A stretch of DNA of 64,000 nucleotides, taken from the NCBI GenBank assembly GCA_039028975.1, contig JBCCHB010000030.1, positions 56,468 through 120,467 on the forward strand, given 5' to 3'. How positions within the stretch are numbered: the first letter of the stretch is position 1; the number at the start of each line of letters is the position of its first letter. Below the pieces are notes generated by a model, which did no database searches, was not told where the DNA came from, and was given only the letters and a program-made list of their open reading frames with translations. A program made the translations under genes and the position numbers. Of the stretch, positions 16,604 to 26,366 are shown one piece after another. Source of the stretch: JAHBNG01 sp039028975. GTDB lineage: Bacteria > Chloroflexota > Anaerolineae > Caldilineales > Caldilineaceae.

Positions 16604-17944
16604 ATGAACCAACAACGAGTGCCGCGGCAAAGCTACCTGCCCTGGATTGTCTTTGTAGGCTGGTTTTTGTTGCTGGGCTTACTTCTGGTAGGCGTCATAG
16701 CTAGCGGAGAGCTGCCGGTTGACTACAAGGCCTATCAGCAAGCCGCGGATGCGATTGCCGAATCGGTCTCACCTTATAGTACGCCAGCCGAGAGTCAAGT
16801 GATGTGGCGCACCATTCATGAACTTGCGGTACTGTTAGAGACTGATCAGCCCATACCTGCTGACATCGATGTGCAAGGCGGACCCTACATCTATGCCCCA
16901 ACGCTGGCCCTGCTCATCCACCAAGCGAGGATTAACGCGATCATTTTCTTGTTGCTCGTTATCATCTCGGTTGTTGGCTTTGGTTGGCTCTGGTTGCACG
17001 CAATCCAAACAGAGACAAAACGAGCAGAGGCAACCAGAGCAGAGACAGATCCACAAGCGCCTCAACAATGGGCTCGGCCCTCAGCATGGTGGCTGCTGCT
17101 CATTGTTGGTTCTTGGGACGTCATTGCTTCCTTCGGTGGCCTCAACGTCGAACTCATACTCCTCTTCTTGGCGCTGCTTGCCGCCTGGTTGCTCTGGCAA
17201 GGACGTGGCCTGTGGGCGGCGCTGCCGATTACCTTCGTCGTCTTAGTCAAGCCATTTTATGCGCTACTCTTTGCTACATTTGGCCTCATCATGATGATGC
17301 TTGGCCGCTCGTGGCGTTCCGATCTGGGTACGCTTACTGTTGCCGCAACCAGCACATTCGTCCTGATTGGGCTGGAGATCCTACGTTGGCCAAACTGGTT
17401 ACGCACAGAGGCCATTGACTATTTTCAAAATGCAGTGGCCCATCAATGGCTCGTTATGCCGATTGCAGAGCAGACACCGATGAGTGTCTGGAATCGAACG
17501 CCGCTACAGGTTCTGGTCAACTATGGTGTCGATGTCGGCAGCGCTCAGTGGATGGCTATTGGACTCTGGGCGCTTTTGCTGCTGGTCTCTCTATGGTGGA
17601 TTCGCCAGCGCACGAGTCTCTTTTCGTTCGCCTTTGCCCTCGCTTATGTGCTCTTCTTGTGGGGGCGTCCAGTGAGCTGGACGCTGCCCAATCTGGAGAT
17701 TATCCTGGTCTTGGCGCTTTGGCCATTGCTTACGCAAAGATGGCAACGAATCGCTCTGCTAACGGGTGTCGTAATGCTCGGTCTCTCTCACTGGGTGGCC
17801 CTCGTGCGTTCGATTCTAGGGATTAACGCCAATCTCTTTACACTGCAAAGCGCAGCATTCCCCTGGGAGACGCTGCTGGTCTTGCCTCTCTCGTGGTTTA
17901 TCATTGTAAATTCTGCTCGATTTCTCGGAGAGACTGAGCGTTGA
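16604..17944 (+). CDS. Polytopic membrane glycosyltransferase, GT87/DUF2029-like
   Basis: This 446-residue protein has about nine or ten transmembrane segments. After the first helix it carries VDYKAYQQAADAIAESVSPY and a following GGPYIYAPTLALL, matching the Asp-containing loop and YxYPP-like region of GT87 polyprenol-phosphate-mannose-dependent mannosyltransferases. FGGLNVELILLFLALLAAWL and the segment with VVLVKPFYALLF match the family's later helices. The expected role is transfer of a sugar from a lipid carrier on the outer membrane face; the acceptor is unknown. ATG 16604 is chosen because the upstream TTG at 16580 lacks a ribosome binding site. A terminator follows at 18104. Confidence 0.75.
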   Translation: MNQQRVPRQSYLPWIVFVGWFLLLGLLLVGVIASGELPVDYKAYQQAADAIAESVSPYSTPAESQVMWRTIHELAVLLETDQPIPADIDVQGGPYIYAPTLALLIHQARINAIIFLLLVIISVVGFGWLWLHAIQTETKRAEATRAETDPQAPQQWARPSAWWLLLIVGSWDVIASFGGLNVELILLFLALLAAWLLWQGRGLWAALPITFVVLVKPFYALLFATFGLIMMMLGRSWRSDLGTLTVAATSTFVLIGLEILRWPNWLRTEAIDYFQNAVAHQWLVMPIAEQTPMSVWNRTPLQVLVNYGVDVGSAQWMAIGLWALLLLVSLWWIRQRTSLFSFAFALAYVLFLWGRPVSWTLPNLEIILVLALWPLLTQRWQRIALLTGVVMLGLSHWVALVRSILGINANLFTLQSAAFPWETLLVLPLSWFIIVNSARFLGETER

Positions 17945-18103
17945 CCATTCATCTCTAACGGTCAGCGAGGCCATTCCAAGAAACAAAATATACGGTATGG
18001 CGTCCGACTTACGGTCGGCAGCTACTCCAGAAAAACCGTTGAATCGTGAATATTTATTTTCTAGAGTAACCTAACTCAAAACGAAACTTCCCCTCTTACG
18101 CTC

Positions 18104-18140
18104 ATCGGCCCTGCACAGTGTGCAGGGCCGATTTGTTTTT
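18104..18140 (+). terminator. Rho-independent terminator after the GT87-like gene
   Basis: A 14-bp stem (18104-18117 with 18119-18132, GC-rich ATCGGCCCTGCACA) is followed by TTGTTTTT. It insulates the downstream SARP-type promoter array. Confidence 0.85.
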
Positions 18141-18170
18141 GTAGTCGACCCTTACGCACCAAATACGATT

Positions 18171-18248
18171 TTGGGACGGTAGTGCAGGAGTTTTGGGACG
18201 TTTGCCCCCCAGCGTTGAGGCGAGCTTGAGACGCGCTCTTGCTATGAT
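18171..18248 (+). promoter_or_regulatory. SARP-type promoter array, class I (copy 2)
   Basis: Octamers lie at 18171 (TTGGGACG), 18193 (TTGGGACG), 18215 (TTGAGGCG) and 18226 (TTGAGACG), again in steps of 22, 22 and 11 bp, with TATGAT at 18243-18248, 17 bp after the last octamer start. The pair at 18215/18226 reads as two heptamers with four-base spacers, which is the published SARP site geometry. The RCC1/RTX gene starts about 107 bases downstream. Confidence 0.8.
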
Positions 18249-18354
18249 GGAGAAGAGTAAACGAGTTGTATAAAAGACAGAGCTCATACGGTGGTAACAA
18301 TTCTGCTTAGCATAGCAGGTTACGCATACTCAGTAAGAACTAAATCAGAAAACA

Positions 18355-21300
18355 ATGCACCATAGGATGCAAATCATGACACAACGAGACAAACGATCAA
18401 AAGAACAGATTCCACAAAGTGCCGTGAGCGGGGCGTTGCACGTCATCGGCGCAACCATTGGGCTTGCCCTCTTACTCTTCGCGCTATCGCCAACTCCGGC
18501 CCATGCCCAGAGCGGCCCCTTTACCAGCATAGCAATAGGCGAAGCGCATAGCTGTACTATTACCATTGCCGGTGGCGTCAAGTGCTGGGGCGACAACAAC
18601 AATGGTCAGCTCGGCGACGGCACCACCGACGATCAGGGCGCACCCGTTGAAGTGATTGGGCTAGAGAGCACCATTGCAGCCGTTGCGCCCGGCCAAAGTC
18701 ATACTTGCGCCCTCAACACCGACGGCGGCGTTCAGTGCTGGGGCTCGAATAATTATGGTCAGCTCGGTGACGGGACCACCACCGATAGCCTCACGCCAGT
18801 GGACGTGATAGGGCTGAGCAGCAGCGTCCTTGGCCTCGTCTCTGGTGACGATTTTAGCTGCGCCCTAACCGAAAGTAGCGGCGTTCAGTGCTGGGGCGAC
18901 AATGCCGACGGCCAGCTCGGCGATGGCACCGGCACGACCAGCGCTACGCCAATGGATGTTACCGGCCTGAGCGGCAGCGTGGATGCCATTACCGCAGGAG
19001 TCGATCACGCCTGTGCGCTGATCGGCGATGGCCTCCAGTGCTGGGGTGATAATGACAATGGTCAGCTAGGTGATGGCACCACAACCGATAGCCTCTCACC
19101 TGTCACTGTGGCTGGATTAAGTAGTGGTGTCACCGCCATTGGTGTTAGGCAGGGGGCTGACCACACCTGTGTTCTTACCAGCGCGGGCGGCGTCCAATGC
19201 TGGGGCGATAACAGTGATGGACAATTGGGCAACGGCACCACAACCGACAGCCTTACCCCCGTAGATGTGAGTGGCTTAAGCAGCGGTGTGGCCCAGATTG
19301 CAATCGGGGAAGATACCAGTTGTGTCATCACCGATAGCGATGGCATTAAATGCTGGGGCGATAACATCAATGGCCAAGTCGGGGATGGCACCCTCATCGA
19401 CCGCAGCACGCCCGTGGACGTGGTGGGGCTGACCAGCGGCGTGGCTGCCGCCTCCGTAGGCGATGACCATGGCTGCGTCCTAACCAACGATGGTACCATC
19501 CAATGCTGGGGCGATAATGGCAACGGTGAGCTGGGTGATGGGGCCGTTTTTGACAGTCTGACCCCGGTCGACGTCGTCGGCTTGACTAGTGGTGTGACAA
19601 CTGTTGATGTTGGCTACAGCCATGCCTGTGCCCTAGTTAGTGGGGGCGTCAAGTGCTGGGGCGATAATCGGTATGGACAGCTCGGTGATGGGACAGAGAG
19701 CGATAGCAGTACACCATTGGATATTAGCGGGTTGACCAGTGGGGTCGATGCCATTGCGCTTGGTAATTATTATACCTGTGCGCTCACTGCTGCCGGTGGG
19801 ATCCAGTGTTGGGGACGTAATAACCAAGGGCAGCTTGGTGATGGGACAACGACTGATAGCACTGCACCGGTAGACGTTTCCGGCTTGACGAGCGGTGTCG
19901 CGGCCGTTGGCGGTGGCGATAGCTTCTCTTGTGCGCTCACCAGTAGCGGCGGCGTCAAATGCTGGGGCGATAATCAATACGGACAGCTCGGCGACGGCAC
20001 CACTACCGACAGCCTTACCCCCGTGGATGTGGATGGCTTGAGCAGCGTCACGGCCCTCATGGTAAGTGAATTTCACGCCTGTGCAATCGTTAGTGGCGGG
20101 GCCAAATGTTGGGGTGCGAATTTCCGTGGGCAGCTCGGCGACGGGTCCAGTACACAGCGAACAACCCCGGTTGATGTGGTCAATCTGAGCGACGTCACGG
20201 CCATTGCGGGTGGTGGCAGCCACACCTGTGCCCTGGAGAATGGCGGGGTCAACTGCTGGGGCGCGAACATATTCGGGCAAGTGGGTGACGGCACCACGAC
20301 CTTTTCCTATAACACACCGCAGGATGTGGTGGGCTTAACCAGCGGCGTCAGTGCCATTGGGGTTGGCGTTGCAACGAGCTGTGCCATTACTGATGCCAAC
20401 GAGGTTATGTGTTGGGGACGTAATGGCGCTGGGCAGATTGGTGATGGCACAGAGGAAGACAGCATCGTCCCGGTGACCATGCAGGGGCTAACCAACGGCG
20501 CGACCGTCGTTGGCCCAGGGGATGACTTCCTCTGTCTGTTAACAACTGAGGGTGGCGTCCAGTGCCTGGGGACCAACAGCAATGGCGGTCTCGGCGATGG
20601 CTCTACCCTACAAAGCAGCGTGCCAGTGGATGTGGTGGTTAGCAATTTCCCGCCCACTGTTACCGATGACACCTACAGCACCGACGAAGGTGTAACCCTC
20701 TCGGTCGCTGAACCAGGTGTCCTCGACAATGACGCCGATACCGACGATGATTCTCTGACGGCCGTGCTCGATAGCGGACCGAGCAACGGGACGCTGACCC
20801 TCAATGCGGATGGATCGTTCGTCTACGCACCAAACGCTGGCTATGTCGGTGATGACAGCTTTACCTATGTGGCCAACGATGGGACAGAAGATTCGAACAT
20901 CGCTACCGTAACCATTGCGGTGAATGCAGGCGCACCCCCCTTTGCCTCGTGTGGTGGCTACAATGTCTTCGAGATTTCGCCCGGCGTCTTCGATGCACCA
21001 AGCTTCCCCGGCAATCTGATTATGGGTACCAACGGCAACGACTGGCTCAACGGAACCAATGGCAATGACCTAATTCTTGGGCTAGCAGGCGCAGATGATA
21101 TCTTCGCTCGTAACGGCAACGACGTCATCTGTGGCGGCCCCGGCAAAGATATCATAGAAGGGAACAGAGGCAATGACATTATCTACGGCGAGAGCGGCGC
21201 TGATTGGCTCATTGGCAATCGCGGCAACGACATCCTCTACGGCGGCGATGGACGGGACGATCTGGTGGGGAACAATGGGCAGGATAGGCTCTACGGCGAA

Positions 21301-21618
21301 AAGGGCTATGACATCCTGCTCGGCGGCAGAGACAACGATCTCCTCTTTGGCGGCGAGAATCGTGATGATCTGTACGGCAATCAGGGTGATGATGGGCTGA
21401 ACGGCGGCCCTGGCAATGACTTCTGCTTGGGCAATGGCGGCAGCGATACCATCGATGAGTGCGAAGGTGCCTCTGCGGCAAACGTATCTCTCCCAGAGGT
21501 TGAGTCCGTGGATGAAGAGACCGTCCGCCGCAACAACGATGGGGAGAACGGTGAAGATGCCATCGAACAGCGCATCCATGATCTCTACTTGCCTGTGATT
21601 GCCAATAGAGGCCAGTAA
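18355..21618 (+). CDS. Secreted RCC1-repeat protein with cadherin-like and RTX domains
   Basis: This 1087-residue exported protein has a signal peptide at about residues 25-52, cleaved after AHA. Fourteen RCC1-like repeats follow (about 55-760), each with a core like CWGDNxxGQLGDGTTTD and a conserved Cys pair per repeat (HxCAL and CWG), enough for two seven-bladed propellers. A cadherin-like/VCBS-type module lies at about 770-855 (VTDDTYSTDEG, LDNDADTDDDS, GDDSFTYVANDG). RTX-type calcium-binding nonapeptides (GGxGxDxLx) lie at about 885-1040. The protein ends DLYLPVIANRGQ, the Leu-Pro tail shared by other exported proteins here. Upstream in-frame ATGs at 18355, 18364 and 18376 are all possible starts. 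Likely a calcium-dependent surface binding protein; no enzyme motif is seen. Confidence 0.9.
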   Translation: MHHRMQIMTQRDKRSKEQIPQSAVSGALHVIGATIGLALLLFALSPTPAHAQSGPFTSIAIGEAHSCTITIAGGVKCWGDNNNGQLGDGTTDDQGAPVEVIGLESTIAAVAPGQSHTCALNTDGGVQCWGSNNYGQLGDGTTTDSLTPVDVIGLSSSVLGLVSGDDFSCALTESSGVQCWGDNADGQLGDGTGTTSATPMDVTGLSGSVDAITAGVDHACALIGDGLQCWGDNDNGQLGDGTTTDSLSPVTVAGLSSGVTAIGVRQGADHTCVLTSAGGVQCWGDNSDGQLGNGTTTDSLTPVDVSGLSSGVAQIAIGEDTSCVITDSDGIKCWGDNINGQVGDGTLIDRSTPVDVVGLTSGVAAASVGDDHGCVLTNDGTIQCWGDNGNGELGDGAVFDSLTPVDVVGLTSGVTTVDVGYSHACALVSGGVKCWGDNRYGQLGDGTESDSSTPLDISGLTSGVDAIALGNYYTCALTAAGGIQCWGRNNQGQLGDGTTTDSTAPVDVSGLTSGVAAVGGGDSFSCALTSSGGVKCWGDNQYGQLGDGTTTDSLTPVDVDGLSSVTALMVSEFHACAIVSGGAKCWGANFRGQLGDGSSTQRTTPVDVVNLSDVTAIAGGGSHTCALENGGVNCWGANIFGQVGDGTTTFSYNTPQDVVGLTSGVSAIGVGVATSCAITDANEVMCWGRNGAGQIGDGTEEDSIVPVTMQGLTNGATVVGPGDDFLCLLTTEGGVQCLGTNSNGGLGDGSTLQSSVPVDVVVSNFPPTVTDDTYSTDEGVTLSVAEPGVLDNDADTDDDSLTAVLDSGPSNGTLTLNADGSFVYAPNAGYVGDDSFTYVANDGTEDSNIATVTIAVNAGAPPFASCGGYNVFEISPGVFDAPSFPGNLIMGTNGNDWLNGTNGNDLILGLAGADDIFARNGNDVICGGPGKDIIEGNRGNDIIYGESGADWLIGNRGNDILYGGDGRDDLVGNNGQDRLYGEKGYDILLGGRDNDLLFGGENRDDLYGNQGDDGLNGGPGNDFCLGNGGSDTIDECEGASAANVSLPEVESVDEETVRRNNDGENGEDAIEQRIHDLYLPVIANRGQ

Positions 21619-21660
21619 CCGTTCACATTAGAATTTACACAATCGACTGATCGGCACTCG

Positions 21661-21693
21661 AGAAACCAGGGATTTGCCAAATCCCTGGTTTCT
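21661..21693. terminator. Hairpin between convergent genes
   Basis: A perfect 15-bp stem (21661-21675 with 21679-21693, arm AGAAACCAGGGATTT) has a three-base loop. It lies between the convergent RCC1/RTX and regulator genes and could terminate transcription in both directions. There is no long T tract, so it may instead be a dispersed palindrome. Confidence 0.55.
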
Positions 21694-21798
21694 GGCTGAA
21701 GTGTGTAACTGTAAATGTTATGAGGTAGGTAGAAAATAGTTCGTGTTACTTCTGTGATTCAGGAAAGCAAAATTGCACCACCTGTCGTCCGTTTATAA

Positions 21799-21960
21799 TC
21801 CTTGACGCCCACCCAGGGTTAAAATCCCGGGCTACTAAGCGGACGCCCCTTCAAAGGGGCTGACTTTTCGCCCAACAAGCTCGGTTCAGCGGGCGTCTGT
21901 TCTGTAGCCCAGCGGCTGTCCCTTCACAGGTGAAGCGCTGCCCCGTGGCGGGCATCGAAC
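21799..21960. repeat. Dispersed palindromic repeat GTAGCCC...GGGTGGGCRTCAAGG, two copies
   Basis: At 21799-21846 the element reads on the minus strand as GTAGCCCGGGA, a loop, then CCTGGGTGGGCGTCAAGGA. At about 21890-21960 a related plus-strand copy contains GGGCGTCTGTTCTGTAGCCC and a degenerate right half. A further copy lies at 56571-56652. These are non-coding palindromes. The rest of 21694-22006 shows nothing else. Confidence 0.6.
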
Positions 21961-22006
21961 ACCCACGCTCGGGTGGCATATCACACAATTTGGCTTGCAC
22001 TTTTCG

Positions 22007-25000
22007 TTAATCAGTCATGTCGCCATTCTCCACCGCCCCCAACGTCCTGAGCGCCGCACGCTGCGCCTCGCTAATCCCTGTAACGCCAGTGATGTTCATG
22101 CCCTCATACGGACCAGGGACTTCCAGTGTATGGAGCAAGGTTCCGGTCTCTGCATCATGGAGCTTGATTAACCCATCGCCCCCTGTGCTGACTAAGAAGT
22201 AACTATCGGGACAGAAGGCAAGGTCGCGTATCCCTTGGGTATCGTTGTGGAATGAGTGTCGTTCCGCCCATGTTGCCGTCTCCCAGATGCGGATGGTCGA
22301 GTGGAGCCCTCCGCTAGCGACCAGATCACCAGATGGGCTGAAGGCAACCGCGGTCACGGGTGACTCGGCATGGCGAATGGTCTGGATTGGTCCCTCGATG
22401 GTTTGTCCCGTCACTGTCCAAACTTGTAGGGTGCCGTCGGCCAGACCAGACAGCAGCCGCTCACCAGTGGGTTCAAAGTCAAGTGCCCAAGCATTCTCTC
22501 CAGCGAGAGGCTTTATTGCCACACACTCGCCGCTTGTCATCTCCCAAAGCCGGATCGTTGCATCGGTTGTGCTTGCTGCCAGCAAGGTCTCGTCGGGACT
22601 TAAGGTCAATGCCCGTATGGCACTCCGGCTGGCTTGAAGGGCATCTGTTCGCTGGTAGTGTCCCCAATCATCAATCGACCACAAGGTAATTATGCCATCC
22701 TCGTCGCCAGTGACCATGTGTGTTCCGGCCTTATTATAGACGACACAATTCACCCTGGCGTTATGTTCCTGCAGCACCATCAAGCACTGACCGCTCTGCG
22801 CATCCCAGATTCGCACAGTCTGATCGTCACCTACAGTGGCCAACTCGGCTTTACGCGGTCGGAAGGTAGTTGCCTGGATGGCTCCGCTGTGTCCTTTGAG
22901 CACATGACGATAGGTGGCGCTCACACGACTGGTGGCCCGCGAAGAATCTGCCTCCAATGTGGCTGATAGATGCCAAAGATGGCACCACCCGTTGTTCCCG
23001 CCAGTCGCTAAGAAAGCACCATCTGGTGTGATGCCTAACGAAGAGACAGCGACACTGCTCATTCCTTTCAGCCTGCCTTGAAACGTTCGATTAATGCGCC
23101 GCTCTCCAGACGTTTGCAAATCCCAATGGCGTATGACGCCGTCCGTTCCACCGCTGACTAGGTGTTGGCCATCCGCACTCATGGTCATCTTCCAGACGAA
23201 ACTAAGATGCCCGCGTAGGACGTCTACCACCTGTCTGCTGACCATATCCCATAGGCGAATGGTGCCATCTATACTGCTGCTGGCCATTAGCTCGTTATTG
23301 GGCGTTAAGGCAATGTTTGTGATGCTGCCCGTATGCCCCTCCAGTACCTGCACTAGAGACTGGTTTTCTATATCCCAAAGCGAAATCGTCCCATCTCCGT
23401 TGCCAGCGGCGAGCAACGTGCCGTCACTACTAAAGGCAAAATCTCGCACCACACCATGATGCCCCGCCAAACGAGTGATGAGTCGATCGGGGTCTAGATC
23501 TACAGGGGATTGATCAGATTGAATCGAATCGTGTTCTATATCCCACAACATCACATCGCTGTCATCGGTGGTGGCCAAGATATGACCATCTGGGTGATAG
23601 GCCACGGTATTAATCCGGCCGTTGTGAGGTGGCAATTTTGCTAGAAGCGTGGCTGTATCAACAGCCCAAATGCAAACGGTGTGATCATTACCGGCACTGG
23701 TTAGGAGCCGGCCATCTGGACTGAAGGCCACACACTTCGCGCTACCTTGATGGCCACGTAATGTGTGGATCGAACGCCCACTCTCAATATCCCAGAAGCG
23801 GATGGTCGAGTGGAGCCCTCCGCTAGCCAAGAGTCGACCGGCCGGATGAAAATCCAAGCTGGTACAGCCCATTGAATGCCCGGACAAGCTGGCTATCAAC
23901 TGACCATCACTTAATCGCCATAGACGGATTTGCGATTCACCACCGTTGGATGCCAAGAGGTCATTATCTGGATGGATGGCGATAGCATGGAGGCCGCCAA
24001 AGGTGTCGACAAAGAGCGTATCGGCGAAATCTGCCGCGCGAAAATTGACGTTCCGTAACGTGGCATTCTGTAAATGGGCTTGCCAAATGCTCAGTTGAGA
24101 AAAGTCGTAGTCCGTGAGATCAAACTCCAGGGAGATCAGCAGATTGAGGAGATTCCCTCCGGCGTAGTGGGGGGCACGGGGTGCATGGACGCGCAGTTCT
24201 GAGAGGATCTGCTGGATCTTGGTTTGCAGACCTGCTGCTCCCAATCGCTCGATCAACTGCTCACCTATCGGATTCAGGATGAGGCGCATCTGGCTTTCGC
24301 GCACATAATCTTTGGCTTGCGCTTTGAGCAGAGCGTGCTGCTGCAAGCGGTTGAGCACCCCTGCTTCGATCTCGGCCACAGCCATCTCCACCAGTTGGTC
24401 CATCAAATATTCAGTCACCACGTTTTGCAGCCCTAGTTCGGCACCAAAGCGCTCGACCAGAGAGCGACGCTGTAAGCCACGCAGAGCTTCCAGAAAGTCG
24501 CGCTGTTTTGGGAGGCGCAGCAGGCTTTGCCGCAGTGATTGGGAGGAGGTTGGTTCACGCTCGACAGCCAACCAGAAGAGAATCTGCTGCTCCAGGTCAG
24601 TCAGGCGACCAAAGTGCTGGTCGAGCACGGTGCGAATGTCATCAAAAATGAGGCTCTCGTCGGCCAAGAATTCCTGCAAATCGCCAAAGAAAAGCTCATC
24701 CACCGTATCGGCAACCAGCTTCAGCGCCAGCGGATTGCCTGAATAGCGTTCAATGAGTTTGGCCTCGTCTTCACCTGCGCCAAATAGCCCTCGTGCGGCC
24801 AACAACTCGTATCCTGCCTCTTCTCCCAAACCCGATAGCTGAAGCGATTGAATCCTGTTGCTGTCCCGCTCCAGACGATCATATCCCATTGGCCGTTCGC
24901 GGCTCGTTAATACCAGATGACTCTGGTGTTCCAACGTCGCCATCTGCTGTATGAGTTGACCGTAGGGTTCATAGCCCGCACGGTAGGCCCCAGCTTGCTC

Positions 25001-26299
25001 CGGTTCCAGAATGCTCTCCATATTGTCCAGCACCAACAGGACACGCTGCTTGCGCAGATAGCCTGAAAAGAGGCGAAGCTGTTCATCGAGACTATCTGGG
25101 ATTGCAGTGAGTTGCTGGCCCGAGAGGATTTGAAGCATCGGTGGCAGCAGCTCTGTTAGCGGTGGGGCGTTGACCAGCGATCGCCAGAGTACCACATCAA
25201 ATGGATTTGTCGCGTCTGCTGCCAGCTCGCGAACGGACTGGGCCGTCAACGTGGTCTTGCCCATGCCACCAATGGCCAGAATCGCCACCGTCCGCACCCG
25301 GTCATGCCGAAGCCACTGGGCAAGCTGTTGCCGCTCCGCTACCCGACCGAAGAAGGGGCCAGGGTCGGGAACGTCGTAAAGTTCAACTCCTCCCCGGCCC
25401 TCCCCAGCCTGGGGAGGGAGTTGTTGTTGGGGAGGCAAGACATCTGTTCCTTCCCCAAGCTGGGGGAGGTTAGGAGGGGGTGAGATCCTGCCAATCTCAC
25501 CGCGCCTAATCTGCTCAACCAGAGCCACCGTCTCTGGGCTTGGCTCGACCCCTAACTCTGTCCGCAGCAATTGACGACAGCTTGCATATTGGGCCAGCGC
25601 CTGGTCTGGTAGACCGCGCAGGGCCAGCAGCCGCATCAGTTGCTGATGAGCATCCTCACGATAGGTATCCAGAGAGAGCAGGCGCTGAGCAAACGTGTGG
25701 GCCCGATCATAATCGGCTTGGGCTTCGTAGGCCTCGGCTAAACTTTGCAGGACGATGATGGCCTGCTGGTGCAGCATCTCGCGCCGCAGGGTCAGCCACT
25801 CCTCAAAGGGCGGGGCATCTACCAATCCAAAGCCAGCCAAGAGCTCACCTTGGTATAAGCCCGCTGCCTCTGTGAGGCGCGATAGACAGTCTGGACAATC
25901 GGCCAAACGGGCGTGCTGGTGGATCTGGTTTGCAGCGACGAGCGCCTGAAAGTCGGTGATGTCCACCATGATGGTCTGGGCGGGTTGCGTGCTGATTTCA
26001 GGTTTGAACTGAATAGTCTGGCGCGTAATCTCTAGGAGTTGATCAATCAGATCAGGGGACCTTTTGTCCAGGGTCTGTTTGAGACGATGGAGGGTGTTGC
26101 GCAAATTGCGCAATGCATGTTTGCTGTTTATATCGGGCCACAGGAGTGCCGCCAGGGTCGAGCGGTTGTGCGGTTGCTCTGCTTCCACGGCCAGATAGGC
26201 CAATAGTGCCCGAACCTTGTCGGTGGGAAAATGGGTGATGGGCTGACCGTCAACAGCAACGGCGAATGAACCGAGAACGGTAAATGAAAACTGGGTCAT
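22007..26299 (-). CDS. SARP-type transcription regulator fused to NB-ARC and two WD40 propellers
   Basis: This is a 1430-residue multidomain regulator. Residues about 1-95 form an OmpR-like winged helix (LLAYLAVE, then STLAALLWPD). About 95-265 is the bacterial transcriptional activation (BTAD) domain. A Pro/Gly-rich linker (about 270-305) precedes an NB-ARC/STAND ATPase with Walker A GGMGKTT near 344-351 and Walker B VLLVLDN near 420-427. An all-helical region follows to about 760. Fourteen WD40 blades fill about 767-1400, enough for two seven-bladed propellers. Members of this class are thought to sense a ligand through the WD40 part and open by ATP exchange to activate promoters. Here a class I repeat array lies in the divergent intergenic region. 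The start is set by its similarity to the remnant at 13476. Confidence 0.93.
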   Translation of the reverse strand: MTQFSFTVLGSFAVAVDGQPITHFPTDKVRALLAYLAVEAEQPHNRSTLAALLWPDINSKHALRNLRNTLHRLKQTLDKRSPDLIDQLLEITRQTIQFKPEISTQPAQTIMVDITDFQALVAANQIHQHARLADCPDCLSRLTEAAGLYQGELLAGFGLVDAPPFEEWLTLRREMLHQQAIIVLQSLAEAYEAQADYDRAHTFAQRLLSLDTYREDAHQQLMRLLALRGLPDQALAQYASCRQLLRTELGVEPSPETVALVEQIRRGEIGRISPPPNLPQLGEGTDVLPPQQQLPPQAGEGRGGVELYDVPDPGPFFGRVAERQQLAQWLRHDRVRTVAILAIGGMGKTTLTAQSVRELAADATNPFDVVLWRSLVNAPPLTELLPPMLQILSGQQLTAIPDSLDEQLRLFSGYLRKQRVLLVLDNMESILEPEQAGAYRAGYEPYGQLIQQMATLEHQSHLVLTSRERPMGYDRLERDSNRIQSLQLSGLGEEAGYELLAARGLFGAGEDEAKLIERYSGNPLALKLVADTVDELFFGDLQEFLADESLIFDDIRTVLDQHFGRLTDLEQQILFWLAVEREPTSSQSLRQSLLRLPKQRDFLEALRGLQRRSLVERFGAELGLQNVVTEYLMDQLVEMAVAEIEAGVLNRLQQHALLKAQAKDYVRESQMRLILNPIGEQLIERLGAAGLQTKIQQILSELRVHAPRAPHYAGGNLLNLLISLEFDLTDYDFSQLSIWQAHLQNATLRNVNFRAADFADTLFVDTFGGLHAIAIHPDNDLLASNGGESQIRLWRLSDGQLIASLSGHSMGCTSLDFHPAGRLLASGGLHSTIRFWDIESGRSIHTLRGHQGSAKCVAFSPDGRLLTSAGNDHTVCIWAVDTATLLAKLPPHNGRINTVAYHPDGHILATTDDSDVMLWDIEHDSIQSDQSPVDLDPDRLITRLAGHHGVVRDFAFSSDGTLLAAGNGDGTISLWDIENQSLVQVLEGHTGSITNIALTPNNELMASSSIDGTIRLWDMVSRQVVDVLRGHLSFVWKMTMSADGQHLVSGGTDGVIRHWDLQTSGERRINRTFQGRLKGMSSVAVSSLGITPDGAFLATGGNNGWCHLWHLSATLEADSSRATSRVSATYRHVLKGHSGAIQATTFRPRKAELATVGDDQTVRIWDAQSGQCLMVLQEHNARVNCVVYNKAGTHMVTGDEDGIITLWSIDDWGHYQRTDALQASRSAIRALTLSPDETLLAASTTDATIRLWEMTSGECVAIKPLAGENAWALDFEPTGERLLSGLADGTLQVWTVTGQTIEGPIQTIRHAESPVTAVAFSPSGDLVASGGLHSTIRIWETATWAERHSFHNDTQGIRDLAFCPDSYFLVSTGGDGLIKLHDAETGTLLHTLEVPGPYEGMNITGVTGISEAQRAALRTLGAVENGDMTD
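25384..25484. repeat. C/G-rich dispersed repeat inside the regulator coding sequence
   Basis: Within the regulator's linker the DNA is a paired C-rich/G-rich repeat (CCCTCCCCAGCCTGGGGAGG and relatives). It resembles the intergenic element at 56441-56529. On the coding strand it is translated in frame as PPPNLPQLGEG and LPPQAGEGRGG. It sits exactly between the BTAD and NB-ARC domains, where an insertion would be tolerated. Confidence 0.75.
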
Positions 26300-26337
26300 T
26301 GTTTGTCTATCAATTACACGGAGAGCATGTTTGCACT

Positions 26338-26366
26338 ATTATACATCTATCTTCTAACAATGAACA
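26338..26366 (-). promoter_or_regulatory. Sigma-70-like promoter of the regulator
   Basis: On the minus strand TTGTTC is followed 18 bases later by TATAAT (hexamer at 26343-26338), about 40 bases upstream of the regulator's ATG at 26299. The matching region before the pseudogene also has a TATAAG-like hexamer. Confidence 0.6.
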
